Source of the DNA: Labrys monachus
GTDB taxonomy: Bacteria; Pseudomonadota; Alphaproteobacteria; Rhizobiales; Labraceae
Assembly (NCBI RefSeq): GCF_030814655.1
Contig: NZ_JAUSVK010000001.1
Location: 6,856,401-6,920,400 of the forward strand
DNA: 64,000 nt
Reading direction: 5' to 3'
In this document: one piece after another, positions 39,939 to 48,789 of the stretch
Numbering within the stretch: position 1 is the first letter of the stretch
Layout: every line of letters starts with the position of its first letter
Notes under the pieces: generated by a model
What the model saw: the letters and a program-made list of their open reading frames with translations, nothing else
The model's database searches: none
What the model was told of the DNA's origin: nothing
Program-made: the position numbers and the translations under genes

Positions 39939-41477
39939 TCAGGCCGGCGCCGGGGCCCCGGATGCCGCCTGCCAGCAGTGCCGCATCTGCGCGGCCAGCG
40001 GGCGCAGGGCCGTATACATCGAGCGGTAGACCGCCAGGCGGGCGGCGTGGACGGCATGGCGATCGGGACGCGGATGGAACGTCCGCCCGGTCGCCACCAT
40101 CTCGCCGATGATCGCCGCGACCGGCGTTCCCGGCTCGACCGCCGCCCGGCCGAGGATGGCGCCGCCGAGGCAGGGCGCATCCTGGACAGAGGCGCAGGTC
40201 ACCGGCCGGTCGAGGATGTCCGCCTTCATCTGGAGCCACAGGGCCGAGCGCGTGCCGCCGCCGATGGCCCGCAATGCGGCGACGGGCCCCGCCGCTTCGC
40301 TCAGCGCTTCCAGGCTCAGGGCCTGCTCGAAGGTGATGCCTTCCAGCAGGGCCAGCAGGATGTCCTGCCGGCTCGTCTCGAAGCGCAGGCCGAACAGCGC
40401 GCCGAGGCTGTCATTGTCGTTGAGCACCGAACCGCTGCCGGCGAAATGCGGCAGGAGCAGCGGCCAGGCGGGCGGACGGTCCTCCAGGGCGGCGAGGAGC
40501 TCCTCGAAGGCCCTGGCGCCGTCTTCGGGCCCGGCGAGCGCCATCGCCTCGCGATACCAGGCGAGCACCCGCGCCCCGCTCTGATTGCCGGCGAGGCCGA
40601 CATAGCGGCCGGGCATCACATGGGCATAGCAGGGGATGTTGCGGGCGCCGAGGCCCGGGGCCGGCTTCTCCAGCGCCACCACCAGCGCCTCGGTGGTGCC
40701 GATCGCATAGAGCGCGGTGCCCGGCTCGACGATGCCGGCGCCGAGCGCGCCCATCGGCTGGTCATGGCCGCCGAGCACGACCCGGACGCCCGGGGGCAGG
40801 CCGAGCGCCGCCGCCACGCCGTCCGGCACGCTGCCGAGCACGGTGCCGCTCGGCGCCACCGCGGCGAGCTGGGACGGCACCAGGCCGGCCATGTCGAGGA
40901 GATCCTGCGACCAGCCGCGGCGCCCGACGTCGAAGGCCATCATGCGCGCGGCCATGCCCTCGTCGATCACCGGCGGCAGGCCGAGCTTCATCAGGGCGAA
41001 CTCGCCGAAGCAGACGAATTTCCACGCCTCGTCGACGAGGGCGGGGCGATGGGCGCGCCACCACATCAGCTTGGGGAGGGAGGAGATCGGCGAGAGGATC
41101 TGGCCGGTGATGGCGTGGATGCGCTCCGGGCCGAACCGCTCGCCGAGGCGCTCCACCTCGGCCATCGCCCGCATGTCGGCGCTGATCGGGGCGGGCGCGA
41201 GCGGGCGCCCCGAGCGGTCGACCGGCAGCACCGCCTCGCCCAGCACGGACACGGCGAGCGTGCGCACCGTGCCCGGCAGGGCGCCGGCCCGGACCTCGCG
41301 GAAGCAGGCCTCGGCCTCGCCCCACACCCGGTCCGCGTCGAGTTCGAACTGGCCGGGGCCCGGATTGGCGACGGGATAGCCGCGGGTCGCGCGGGCGAGC
41401 TCCCGCCCCCTCCCGTCGAAGGCGATGAGCTTGCAGCCGCTGGTGCCGAGGTCGAGGCCGAGGAAGATGTCGCTCAT
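39939..41477 (-). CDS. FGGY family carbohydrate kinase
   Basis: The 512-residue kinase has the N-terminal phosphate loop GLDLGTSGCKLIAFD, the catalytic aspartate D239 in GGHDQPMGALG, and the second phosphate motif AIGGGTRSALW. It is closest in pattern to xylulokinase-like members. It should phosphorylate a ketose or polyol delivered by the ABC importer of the same operon. Its ATG overlaps the stop of the aldolase gene by 4 bp (ATGA), so the two are coupled. The product of the kinase is probably the aldolase substrate. Confidence 0.9.
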   Translation of the reverse strand: MSDIFLGLDLGTSGCKLIAFDGRGRELARATRGYPVANPGPGQFELDADRVWGEAEACFREVRAGALPGTVRTLAVSVLGEAVLPVDRSGRPLAPAPISADMRAMAEVERLGERFGPERIHAITGQILSPISSLPKLMWWRAHRPALVDEAWKFVCFGEFALMKLGLPPVIDEGMAARMMAFDVGRRGWSQDLLDMAGLVPSQLAAVAPSGTVLGSVPDGVAAALGLPPGVRVVLGGHDQPMGALGAGIVEPGTALYAIGTTEALVVALEKPAPGLGARNIPCYAHVMPGRYVGLAGNQSGARVLAWYREAMALAGPEDGARAFEELLAALEDRPPAWPLLLPHFAGSGSVLNDNDSLGALFGLRFETSRQDILLALLEGITFEQALSLEALSEAAGPVAALRAIGGGTRSALWLQMKADILDRPVTCASVQDAPCLGGAILGRAAVEPGTPVAAIIGEMVATGRTFHPRPDRHAVHAARLAVYRSMYTALRPLAAQMRHCWQAASGAPAPA

Positions 41478-42106
41478 GCGAGCGATGGCACCGGAAGGTC
41501 GGCGATGTCCGCTGCGCTCATCGGCTTGACGCCGCCGATGGTTTCCGCCGCCCAGCAGGTCTTGGCATAGGCCTCGACCACCTCGAGGCGCTGATAGGCT
41601 TCGAGCACCGACGCGCCGCAGGCGATCGAGCCGTGGTTCTGCAGCAGGAAGGCGTTGTGGCGGGCGACATAGGGCGCGATGGCCGCCGCGAGCTTCGGCC
41701 CGGACGGGCGGCCATAGGGCACGAGCGCGATGTCGCCGATGGTGGCGACCAGTTCGGGCAGGATGTCCCTGGGCAGCTTGCGGCCGGCGGCGGCATAGGC
41801 GGTGCTGAACACCGGATGGCCGTGGGCCACCCCGTTCACGCCCGGGCGCTGCTTGTAGAATTCGAGATGCATGAAGCGTTCGGAGGTCGGCCGGTGCTCG
41901 CCTTCGAGGATATTGCCGTCGAAATCGATGCGCACGAGCACCTCGGCCGTGACCTGGCCCTTGTTGAGGTCGGACGGCGTGGTCCAGATGCCGCCGTCGC
42001 GGGCGCGCGCGCTGACATTTCCTTCGGTCCCGGCGATCAGCCCCTTCTGCGCCATCAGGTGGCAGCAATGGACGATGACGTCTTTGACCGGATCGTGGCT
42101 GGACAT
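41474..42106 (-). CDS. class II aldolase/adducin family protein
   Basis: The 210-residue enzyme is in the L-fuculose/L-ribulose phosphate aldolase family. It has GTEGNVSAR, TTPSDL, the catalytic-type glutamate E76 (TSERFMH), zinc histidines H95 and H97 (AHGHPVF) and the later NHGS histidine. It could be an aldolase, an epimerase or a decarboxylase of a phosphorylated sugar or sugar acid. GAGGAAACTGCCC precedes the ATG at 42106. It sits between the RpiR regulator and the kinase. Confidence 0.9.
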   Translation of the reverse strand: MSSHDPVKDVIVHCCHLMAQKGLIAGTEGNVSARARDGGIWTTPSDLNKGQVTAEVLVRIDFDGNILEGEHRPTSERFMHLEFYKQRPGVNGVAHGHPVFSTAYAAAGRKLPRDILPELVATIGDIALVPYGRPSGPKLAAAIAPYVARHNAFLLQNHGSIACGASVLEAYQRLEVVEAYAKTCWAAETIGGVKPMSAADIADLPVPSLA

Positions 42107-42132
42107 GGGCAGTTTCCTCGGATTGCGTTTTT

Positions 42133-43068
42133 TCAGGTGGGCTTGCGCGCCGGCAGCCGCTTCTTGGCGATCTCGCGGTCGAGCAGCGCGGTGTCGTGGA
42201 TGATGTCCTTCGCCTCGGGATGGTTGAGCGCGAGCGCGACGCACAGCGTCTCGACGATGGCGAGCTGGGAGATGCGGGTGGCGATCACCTCGCGGGCGAT
42301 CGGCGAGCGGCGCACGGCCGAGACCAGGACGATGTCCGCCACCTTGGCCGCCGGCGCATTCTCGTCGCTGGTGATGACGATGCGCTTCAGCCCGCGGGTG
42401 CCAGCCGTCTCGAAGGCCTCGATCAGATCGCGCGTGCGGCCGGAGCAGGTGACGCCGAAGAAGACGGCGCCCGGTCGGGCACTGGCGGTGACGGCGGCGA
42501 GGACGTGCGGGTCCGAATGGGCGCTCGCGGTCAGCCCGAGGCAGAGCAGGCGCTGATAGGCGTCGAAGGCGACCGGCGCCGAACTGCCGAAGCCGACGAG
42601 GTGGATGTGGTTGGCCGCCAGCATCGCCTGCGTCGCCTCCTGCAGGGCGGCGAAGGATACGAGGCTCATGGTCTTGAGCAATTGCTCCGAATTGACCTCG
42701 ACGACGCGGCGCATGATCGAGGCCAGCGGGTGCTCCTCGCCGCCGGCGGCGGTCCCGGCGAGCTGGGCGCCCAGGGCCAGGCCGCGGCTTTCCGCCAGCG
42801 CGAAGCGCAGGTCCTTGTAGCCGTTGAGGCCGAGCAGCTTGCAGAAGCGGAACACCGTCGTCTCGCTGACGCCGGTCTGCAGCGCGAGATTCGAGATCGA
42901 CATGCCCGCCGCCCGGCCCTGGTTGTCGATGATCCATTGCGAGAGGCCGGCCATGGTGCGGTCGGGCGAGCGCGCCGCCGCCACCAGCTTCTGGAAGATG
43001 TCGATCGCCGTCGCGGCGCCGTCCTCCGGCTCGGCAGCGTCAAAGACAATTTTTTCTTCAATGGCCAT
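42133..43068 (-). CDS. RpiR family transcriptional regulator
   Basis: The 311-residue regulator has an N-terminal RpiR helix-turn-helix (MSISNLALQTGVSETTVFRFCKLLG) and a C-terminal SIS domain (IHLVGFGSSAPVAFDAYQRL, GVTCSGRTRDLIEA) that binds phosphosugars. It lies between the importer ATPase and the aldolase in one operon. A perfect 17-bp palindrome directly before its start, repeated in front of the binding-protein gene, is the probable operator. The effector is likely the kinase product. Confidence 0.92.
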   Translation of the reverse strand: MAIEEKIVFDAAEPEDGAATAIDIFQKLVAAARSPDRTMAGLSQWIIDNQGRAAGMSISNLALQTGVSETTVFRFCKLLGLNGYKDLRFALAESRGLALGAQLAGTAAGGEEHPLASIMRRVVEVNSEQLLKTMSLVSFAALQEATQAMLAANHIHLVGFGSSAPVAFDAYQRLLCLGLTASAHSDPHVLAAVTASARPGAVFFGVTCSGRTRDLIEAFETAGTRGLKRIVITSDENAPAAKVADIVLVSAVRRSPIAREVIATRISQLAIVETLCVALALNHPEAKDIIHDTALLDREIAKKRLPARKPT

Positions 43069-43069
43069 C

Positions 43070-43086
43070 AAAAGAAACTTTCTTTT
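43070..43086. promoter_or_regulatory. RpiR operator candidate 1
   Basis: AAAAGAAACTTTCTTTT is a perfect palindrome around a central C in the 17-bp gap between the ATPase stop and the rpiR start. It matches AAAAGRAAYTTTCTTTT, which also occurs at 47623-47639. In GC-rich DNA two such sites are unlikely by chance. Confidence 0.65.
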
Positions 43087-44267
43087 CAGTGTGGCCGATG
43101 AATAGACCGATCGCCTGCGGAGTCAAGCGCATCCTGTCCGGGCGTCGCGGTTTCCGGCGCGAGGCCTTCGGCGGGCCGGGCCGGGGCGCGCGACAGGCGC
43201 AGGCCGTCCCTGCCGAACAGGTGGCAGGCCTGCGACGGCACGGTCACGGTGAGGCTGTCGCCGCGGCGGATGCGCCGGGCCCGGCTGTCGCGGAGGACGA
43301 TGGCTTCCCCGTCCTGGCGCAGATGGACGAAGGTGTCGCTGCCGAGCATCTCGACGATGGCGGCGCTGCCTTGGAAGCGGGCCTCCCCCTCCAGGCTGCC
43401 GAGGACGAGGTGCTCCGGGCGGATGCCGGCCGTCACCTCGCTGCCGGCCTCGACCGGGCGGTCGAGGGCGATATCGATCTCGACGCCGATCGCCAGCCGC
43501 ACGCGGGCGGTGCCGCTGTCGGCGGAGACGACATTTCCCTTGAGGAAATTCATCGCCGGCGAGCCGATGAAGCCGGCGACGAACAGATTGGCCGGCTCCT
43601 CATAGAGGTCGAGCGGCGTGCCGACCTGCTCGATGCGGCCGGCGTTCATGACGACGATGCGGTCGGCCAGGGTCATCGCCTCGACCTGGTCGTGCGTCAC
43701 ATAGATCATGGTGGAGGCGAGCTCGGCCTTCAGCCGCGCGATCTCGATCCGCATGCCGACCCTGAGCGCGGCGTCGAGATTGGAGAGCGGCTCGTCGAGC
43801 AGGAAGAGCCTGGGCTTGCGCGTGATCGCCCGGCCGATCGCCACGCGCTGGCGCTGGCCGCCGGAGAGCGCCCGCGGCTTGCGGTGCAGCAGCTTGTCGA
43901 GATGCAGCTTCTCGGCGGCGCGGGCGACGCGCGCGCGAATCTCCGGCCGGGGCGTATGGGCGATCTCGAGACCGAAGCCCATGTTGCGGTCGACGTTCAT
44001 ATGCGGGTAGAGCGCATAGGACTGGAACACCATGGCGATGCCGCGCTCCGGCGGCTCGGCGTCGCTGACGTCGACGCCGTCGACCAGGATGCGGCCGGAG
44101 GTGATCGGCTCGAGCCCGGCGATGATGCGCAGCAGCGTGGACTTGCCGCATCCGGAGGGGCCGACGAGCACGCAGAATTCGCCGTCGGCCACGGTCAGCG
44201 ACAGGCGCGGAATGACCGACAGGCTGCCATAGTTCTTGGTGACGTCCTCGATGGTCAGCGTGGCCAT
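43086..44267 (-). CDS. carbohydrate ABC transporter ATP-binding protein (UgpC/MalK type)
   Basis: The 393-residue ATPase has Walker A GPSGCGKST, Q-loop VFQSYALYPHM, signature LSGGQRQR, Walker B LFLLDEP and switch histidine VTHD. All are intact. A C-terminal TOBE/MalK-type regulatory domain follows (VTAGIRPEHLVLG). It energises import by the two permeases upstream in the same operon. The last ~30 residues are polar and lack a fold. The stop codon shares its final base with the RpiR palindrome. Confidence 0.94.
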   Translation of the reverse strand: MATLTIEDVTKNYGSLSVIPRLSLTVADGEFCVLVGPSGCGKSTLLRIIAGLEPITSGRILVDGVDVSDAEPPERGIAMVFQSYALYPHMNVDRNMGFGLEIAHTPRPEIRARVARAAEKLHLDKLLHRKPRALSGGQRQRVAIGRAITRKPRLFLLDEPLSNLDAALRVGMRIEIARLKAELASTMIYVTHDQVEAMTLADRIVVMNAGRIEQVGTPLDLYEEPANLFVAGFIGSPAMNFLKGNVVSADSGTARVRLAIGVEIDIALDRPVEAGSEVTAGIRPEHLVLGSLEGEARFQGSAAIVEMLGSDTFVHLRQDGEAIVLRDSRARRIRRGDSLTVTVPSQACHLFGRDGLRLSRAPARPAEGLAPETATPGQDALDSAGDRSIHRPH

Positions 44268-44322
44268 GGAGAGCTCCTGTGAAGGACGATGCCGGGCATC
44301 GCGGGAGGGAGGGCGGCCATCG

Positions 44323-45156
44323 TCAGCCCTTGACCGCGCCGGCGAGCAGGCCGCGCACGAAGGCGCGCTGCACCACGACGTAGAGGAGGACGAGCGGCAG
44401 GGCGATCAGGGTGAGGATGGCGAACAGGGCGCCCGGATTGGCCATGTAGAGGCCGGAATATTGCATCGGCACGATGGTCAGCGTCTTCATCTCGCTCTTG
44501 GTGAGCACGATGAGCGCCAGGAAGAACTCGTTCCAGGTGACGATGAACTGCCAGATGGCGACGAAGACCAGCGCCGGCCGCACCAAGGGCAGGGCGACAT
44601 GCCAGTAGCTCTGCCAGCTGCTGCAGCCGTCGACGCGCGCCGCCTCGAACAGCTCGGCCGGCGAATCCTCCATGAAGGCCTTCAGCACCACCATGGCGAA
44701 GGGAACGCCGAGGGCCGAATAGGGAAAGATCAGGCCCCAATAGGTGTTCACCCAGCCGAAGGTCTGCAGCAGGATGGCGAGCGGCAGCACCAGCGAGGCG
44801 AGCGGCACCATCAGCGTCACCAGCAGCGTCGCATAGAGCACCATCGAGCCCCTCAGCTTCAGGATGGCGCAGGCGAAGGCGAAGAGGGAGGAGACCGCGA
44901 CGACGATGGCGACGGTCGCCACCGTGACGATCAGGCTGTTGAGGAAGATGCCGCCGAGCGGGTTGTCGCCGAGGACGGTGACGAAATTGTCGAAGGTGAT
45001 CGGCCAGGCGAACAGCACGGGATCGAAGGCCTGCTCCGGCGTGCGCAGGCCGATCGAGAGCATATAGGCCTGCGGGATCATCCACAGGCCGAGCACGGCG
45101 AAGAGGACGAGGTGGACGGCGAGGCTGCGCAGGCGGGCGCGGGCGGTTGCGGTCAT
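44323..45156 (-). CDS. carbohydrate ABC transporter permease (MalG type)
   Basis: The 277-residue inner-membrane protein has about six helices. The EAA loop lies in AARVDGCSSWQSYWHVALPLVRPAL. The ending NPGALFAILTLIALPLVLLYVVVQRAFVRGLLAGAVKG is typical of MalG/UgpE permeases. Its ATG overlaps the stop of the other permease (ATGA at 45153-45156). It is part of the import operon with the ATPase and binding protein. Confidence 0.93.
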   Translation of the reverse strand: MTATARARLRSLAVHLVLFAVLGLWMIPQAYMLSIGLRTPEQAFDPVLFAWPITFDNFVTVLGDNPLGGIFLNSLIVTVATVAIVVAVSSLFAFACAILKLRGSMVLYATLLVTLMVPLASLVLPLAILLQTFGWVNTYWGLIFPYSALGVPFAMVVLKAFMEDSPAELFEAARVDGCSSWQSYWHVALPLVRPALVFVAIWQFIVTWNEFFLALIVLTKSEMKTLTIVPMQYSGLYMANPGALFAILTLIALPLVLLYVVVQRAFVRGLLAGAVKG

Positions 45157-46088
45157 GGGCGCTCCTTGCGGGCCGGCGAAAGGCTGGCGCCCAGGAACAC
45201 GATCTGGATGAGCGACAGCACGAGGGCGATCAGCAGCACGATGACCGAGAGCGTCGCCCCGGCGCCGGTGTCGCCGAGCACGAAGCTCCGCTTGAAGATG
45301 AGGGTGCCGAACACCTCGCTCGCATGGTTGGGCCCGCCGCCGGTCATCAGGTGGACGATGGGGAAGGTCTGCAGCGTGCCGATCACGCCGAGGAGCAGCA
45401 GCGACTTGGTGGCCGGCGCCAGCATGGGCACGATGACATGGACCGCCAGGCGCCAGCCCTTCGCGCCGTCGACGCGGGCGGCGTCGAGCACCTCGCCGGG
45501 CAGGCCGGCGATGCCGGCGATGTACATCAGCATCGAAAAGCCGGTCCACTGCCAGATATTGACCAGGATCAGCGCATAGATGGCGCTCGAGGCGTCGCCG
45601 ATCGCCGACGAGGTCATGACGATGCCGACATGCTTCAGATAGGCCTGGGCGATGCCGTAATAGGGCGCGTAGATCTGCACCCAGACGAGGCTGATCACCG
45701 AGACCGAGGTCACCACCGGCAGGAAGAACATGGTGCGGAAGAAGCCGCGCAGCCGGATGGTGTGGCGCTCGATGAAATAGGCGAGCAGGCCGCCGATCAG
45801 CATCTGCACGGGAATGGTGATCGCACCCCACAGCGCCATGTTGCGCACGACGGTCCAGAACACCGGATCGAGGATCGCCTCGCGATAGCTGGCGAGGCCG
45901 GTGAACACCGGCGCCCCGCCGGCGCTGCGCGTGAAGAAGCTCTGTCCGGTCACCCAGAGAATGGGATAGGCGATGAACACGACGAAGAGCAATGTCGCGG
46001 GGAGCGCGAACAGATAGAGCCCCGGCGCCGCGTAGCGCGACCGTCGGACGGTCGCCGCTGCGGGCGCGGCCATGATGCGAGCGTTCAT
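45153..46088 (-). CDS. carbohydrate ABC transporter permease (MalF type)
   Basis: The 311-residue permease has an N-terminal helix (GLYLFALPATLLFVVFIAYP), five further helices, and the EAA loop in AARVDGAKGWRLAVHVIVPMLAP. This is the standard UgpA/MalF-type partner. The first ATG at 46088 is accepted, although an internal ATG (residue 6) is possible. It lies 70 bp downstream of the binding-protein gene. Confidence 0.93.
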   Translation of the reverse strand: MNARIMAAPAAATVRRSRYAAPGLYLFALPATLLFVVFIAYPILWVTGQSFFTRSAGGAPVFTGLASYREAILDPVFWTVVRNMALWGAITIPVQMLIGGLLAYFIERHTIRLRGFFRTMFFLPVVTSVSVISLVWVQIYAPYYGIAQAYLKHVGIVMTSSAIGDASSAIYALILVNIWQWTGFSMLMYIAGIAGLPGEVLDAARVDGAKGWRLAVHVIVPMLAPATKSLLLLGVIGTLQTFPIVHLMTGGGPNHASEVFGTLIFKRSFVLGDTGAGATLSVIVLLIALVLSLIQIVFLGASLSPARKERP

Positions 46089-46158
46089 TCCAATCCTGCC
46101 TTCAGCCGAGACGCATGCCGGCGCGGAGCCGCCGCGCCGGCATGCCTGTTGCGCCGGC

Positions 46159-47463
46159 CTATTTGCCGAGGGCCTTGTCGGTCGCGGCCTGGACCGCGGC
46201 GAGCGCCGCTTCTGGCTGGAGGCTGCCGTCGGCGACGCCGGCGAGCGCGTTGTCGAGCGCTTCGGCGACCGCAGGCTGGGCGAAGCGCTGGTTCTCCGCC
46301 TTGGGCAGGTCGGTCATGAAGCGCGCTGACATCGCCTTCACATGGTCGGAGACGTCGCCCTTGGGCTCATGGCCGGCGAAGGCGGGCAGGTCGTTGAGAT
46401 CGTTCAGCGCTTCCTGCAGCGCCTCGCCATTGGTGAGGGAGGCGAGGAAGGTCCATGCGGCGGGATTCCTGGCGCCGTTCTTGGTCAGCCCGTAGCCGAT
46501 GTCGATGCCGCCGACCGGCGGACTGGCTCCGGGCGCGCCGGCAACGGCCGGCAGGTAGAAGAAGTCGAAGCCATCCATGTTCTGGATATATTGGGAGAGC
46601 GGGGGCGGGAACTTGCTCTCCTGCATCCACCAGGAGCCGAGCGCCATCATCCCCACCCGGGCCTGAGCGAAGAGCTGCGCGCCGGTCGGATAGGCATGGG
46701 CACCGAGCGCGCCCTGCTGGAAGATGCCGTCGTCGAACAGGCCCTTCCAGGCCTTCATGGCGGAAACCAGCTCCGGCGAGGTCCATTTCGCCGTGCCCGC
46801 CTGGGCCTTGTCGACGATGCCGGCCGAGAACTGGTTGGCGAGCATGAGGAAGACGTTCTCGTTCTGCCAGCCGTCGGCGGCGCCCTGGAACATCGGGATG
46901 TAGCCGCCCGCGGTGAGCGCCTTGGCCGCCGCCTTCAGCTCGTCATAGGTCTTGGGGACGCCGAGCTTCAGCGTCTCGAAGAGCTTGCGGTTGTACCAGA
47001 TGCAGAGCACCTGGGATTCCTGCGGCACGATGTAATAGTTCTCGTCGCCCTGCGGATTGCCCATCAGCATCTGCTTGCGGTTGACCGGGAAGACCTTGTC
47101 GGCCCAGCCGGCGCCCCACGCCTTGGCCGCGAGATCGTTCACCGGCGCCAGGTCGTCGCGATATTGCTGGGTGAGGGAGCCCGGCTGCAGGCCGATCACG
47201 TCGGGCAGGCTGCCCGAGGCCGCCGCCGCCTTCAGGGCGGTGATGTATTCGGGCGAATAGTTGTAATAGGTGTAATTCACCTTGACGTCGGGATGCTGCT
47301 TTTCGAAAGCCGCGATCGACTTCTGCATCGTGCTCTGGATGAACCACGACCAGACGGTGACTTCCTTCTGCTGCGCTTGCGCCGATGGGGCGGCGAGCCC
47401 GGTTCCGAGCAGCGCCGCGGCGGCGAGGCCGACAAGCCTTCGCAGGCCCTTGATCCTTGTCAT
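46159..47463 (-). CDS. carbohydrate ABC transporter substrate-binding protein (family 1)
   Basis: The 434-residue periplasmic protein has a Sec signal peptide (cut after AQA near residue 30). The mature part starts KEVTVWSWF and has the extracellular solute-binding family 1 pattern (AFEKQHPDVKVNY, AASGSLPDVIGLQ, PVGGIDIGYGLTKN). It binds a sugar, polyol or glycoside that cannot be named from sequence. It is the first gene of the minus-strand operon 47463-39939 and is preceded by an RpiR-like palindrome. Confidence 0.92.
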   Translation of the reverse strand: MTRIKGLRRLVGLAAAALLGTGLAAPSAQAQQKEVTVWSWFIQSTMQKSIAAFEKQHPDVKVNYTYYNYSPEYITALKAAAASGSLPDVIGLQPGSLTQQYRDDLAPVNDLAAKAWGAGWADKVFPVNRKQMLMGNPQGDENYYIVPQESQVLCIWYNRKLFETLKLGVPKTYDELKAAAKALTAGGYIPMFQGAADGWQNENVFLMLANQFSAGIVDKAQAGTAKWTSPELVSAMKAWKGLFDDGIFQQGALGAHAYPTGAQLFAQARVGMMALGSWWMQESKFPPPLSQYIQNMDGFDFFYLPAVAGAPGASPPVGGIDIGYGLTKNGARNPAAWTFLASLTNGEALQEALNDLNDLPAFAGHEPKGDVSDHVKAMSARFMTDLPKAENQRFAQPAVAEALDNALAGVADGSLQPEAALAAVQAATDKALGK

Positions 47464-47622
47464 GACGTTTCCCTATCGTGTGTTTTTATTGTCTGCGTCG
47501 GGCCGTGAACCGACATTCGGCGGGCCTCCGTCCCCGGGGCCGTTCCTCCTCCCTTTCATCCGCTGCCTGCCGCACGGGCTTCCGCGCGGGGGCTGCAAAA
47601 TATTTTTATCTCTGAATCAATA

Positions 47623-47639
47623 AAAAGGAATTTTCTTTT
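47623..47639. promoter_or_regulatory. RpiR operator candidate 2
   Basis: AAAAGGAATTTTCTTTT differs at two positions from the palindrome at 43070-43086. It lies in an AT-rich stretch of the 273-bp divergent region between the sugar-binding protein gene and the aldolase-like gene, where it could control both directions. Confidence 0.6.
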
Positions 47640-47736
47640 TCCTGCAAGCGAAGATATTCCCTGCACGGAGCAAGCGCGTGCCGCGGCCTCGCGGCGTGCG
47701 CGATGCGTCCGATGAACCCGACCCCAAGGATCCCCG

Positions 47737-48765
47737 ATGACCCGTTTCGACCAGAAGCTCGCCCGTATCCGTTCCGGCGCCTATACGCGCTCCGATTTCA
47801 TCATCGCCGACGCCAAGGACAGCGACATGGGCCCCAGCATGACCTGGTCCGGGCCGCTGCGCGCCAAGGACGGCACGGCGACGCGCAACCGCACCCGCCC
47901 CGAATGGCTCGACCAGATCCAGGCGGTGATCGAGCAGGACGTCGTGGACATCATGCTGACCTCGATCTCCAACCTGGAAGCGCTGCAGGAGCGGGGGGCG
48001 TTCCGCGACAGCGCGGTCAAGCCGGCGATCCGCGCCAACGACACGACCGACATCTGGGTGATGCGCGGAGCCACCTATGTGCGCCAGCCCTCGCGCCCCT
48101 TCCGCACCGCCTCGCTGTCGCGGGTGACCACGGGCACGCCGGCGCCGGCGCCGGGGGCGCCTCTCGTCGGCACCGATCTCGGGCTCTATTCCGTCACCTT
48201 CAACAACGACCTCGATGCCGACTGCATGTCGCTCCAGGCGTTCTCCGATTTCCGCGCGGATGCCGCCGCCAACAATTTCAAGTACTTCCTCGAAGTGTTC
48301 AACCCGAACGTCGACACGGGCATCGATGCCGACATCCTGCCGCACTACATCAACGACTGCATCCTGCGCTGCCTGGCGGGCGTCACCAAAGCGGATCGGC
48401 CGCAATTCCTGAAGATCGCCTATAACGGCCCGGCGGCGCTGGAGGAACTGGCCTCCTATGACCCGAGCCTCGTCGTCGGCGTCCTCGGCGGCGGCGCCGG
48501 CACCACCCGCGACTGCTACGAGCTGCTCGCCCAGGCCGAGCGCTACGGCGCGCGCGTCGCCCTGTTCGGGCGCAAGATCAACCTGGCGGAGTCGCCGCTC
48601 GACATGGTCACCCATATGCGCGCGGTCGTCTCGGGCGATCTCGCGCCGTCGGCGGCGGTGAAATCCTATCACGCGGCGCTGGGCAGGCAGGGCATCAAGC
48701 CTTATCGCAGCCTGGAGGACGACGACGTGGTCACCGAGGCGGCGCTCAAGCACGCGCAGGGCTGA
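47737..48765 (+). CDS. TIM-barrel aldolase-like protein of unknown substrate
   Basis: I do not recognise a named family. The 342-residue soluble protein has features of class I DhnA/LsrF-type aldolases. These include a strand with DFIIADAKDSDMG, a likely Schiff-base lysine K226 in FLKIAYNGPAALEEL, and a phosphate-loop-like GVLGGGAGTTRDCYELL. The final strand is VALFGRKINLAES. AAGGA lies 7 bp before the ATG. It is divergent from the sugar-import operon and shares its RpiR-like site, so it probably acts in the same pathway, beside the class II aldolase and kinase. Confidence 0.75.
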   Translation: MTRFDQKLARIRSGAYTRSDFIIADAKDSDMGPSMTWSGPLRAKDGTATRNRTRPEWLDQIQAVIEQDVVDIMLTSISNLEALQERGAFRDSAVKPAIRANDTTDIWVMRGATYVRQPSRPFRTASLSRVTTGTPAPAPGAPLVGTDLGLYSVTFNNDLDADCMSLQAFSDFRADAAANNFKYFLEVFNPNVDTGIDADILPHYINDCILRCLAGVTKADRPQFLKIAYNGPAALEELASYDPSLVVGVLGGGAGTTRDCYELLAQAERYGARVALFGRKINLAESPLDMVTHMRAVVSGDLAPSAAVKSYHAALGRQGIKPYRSLEDDDVVTEAALKHAQG

Positions 48766-48789
48766 GAAGGGCGGATTGCGCTCCGCCTT

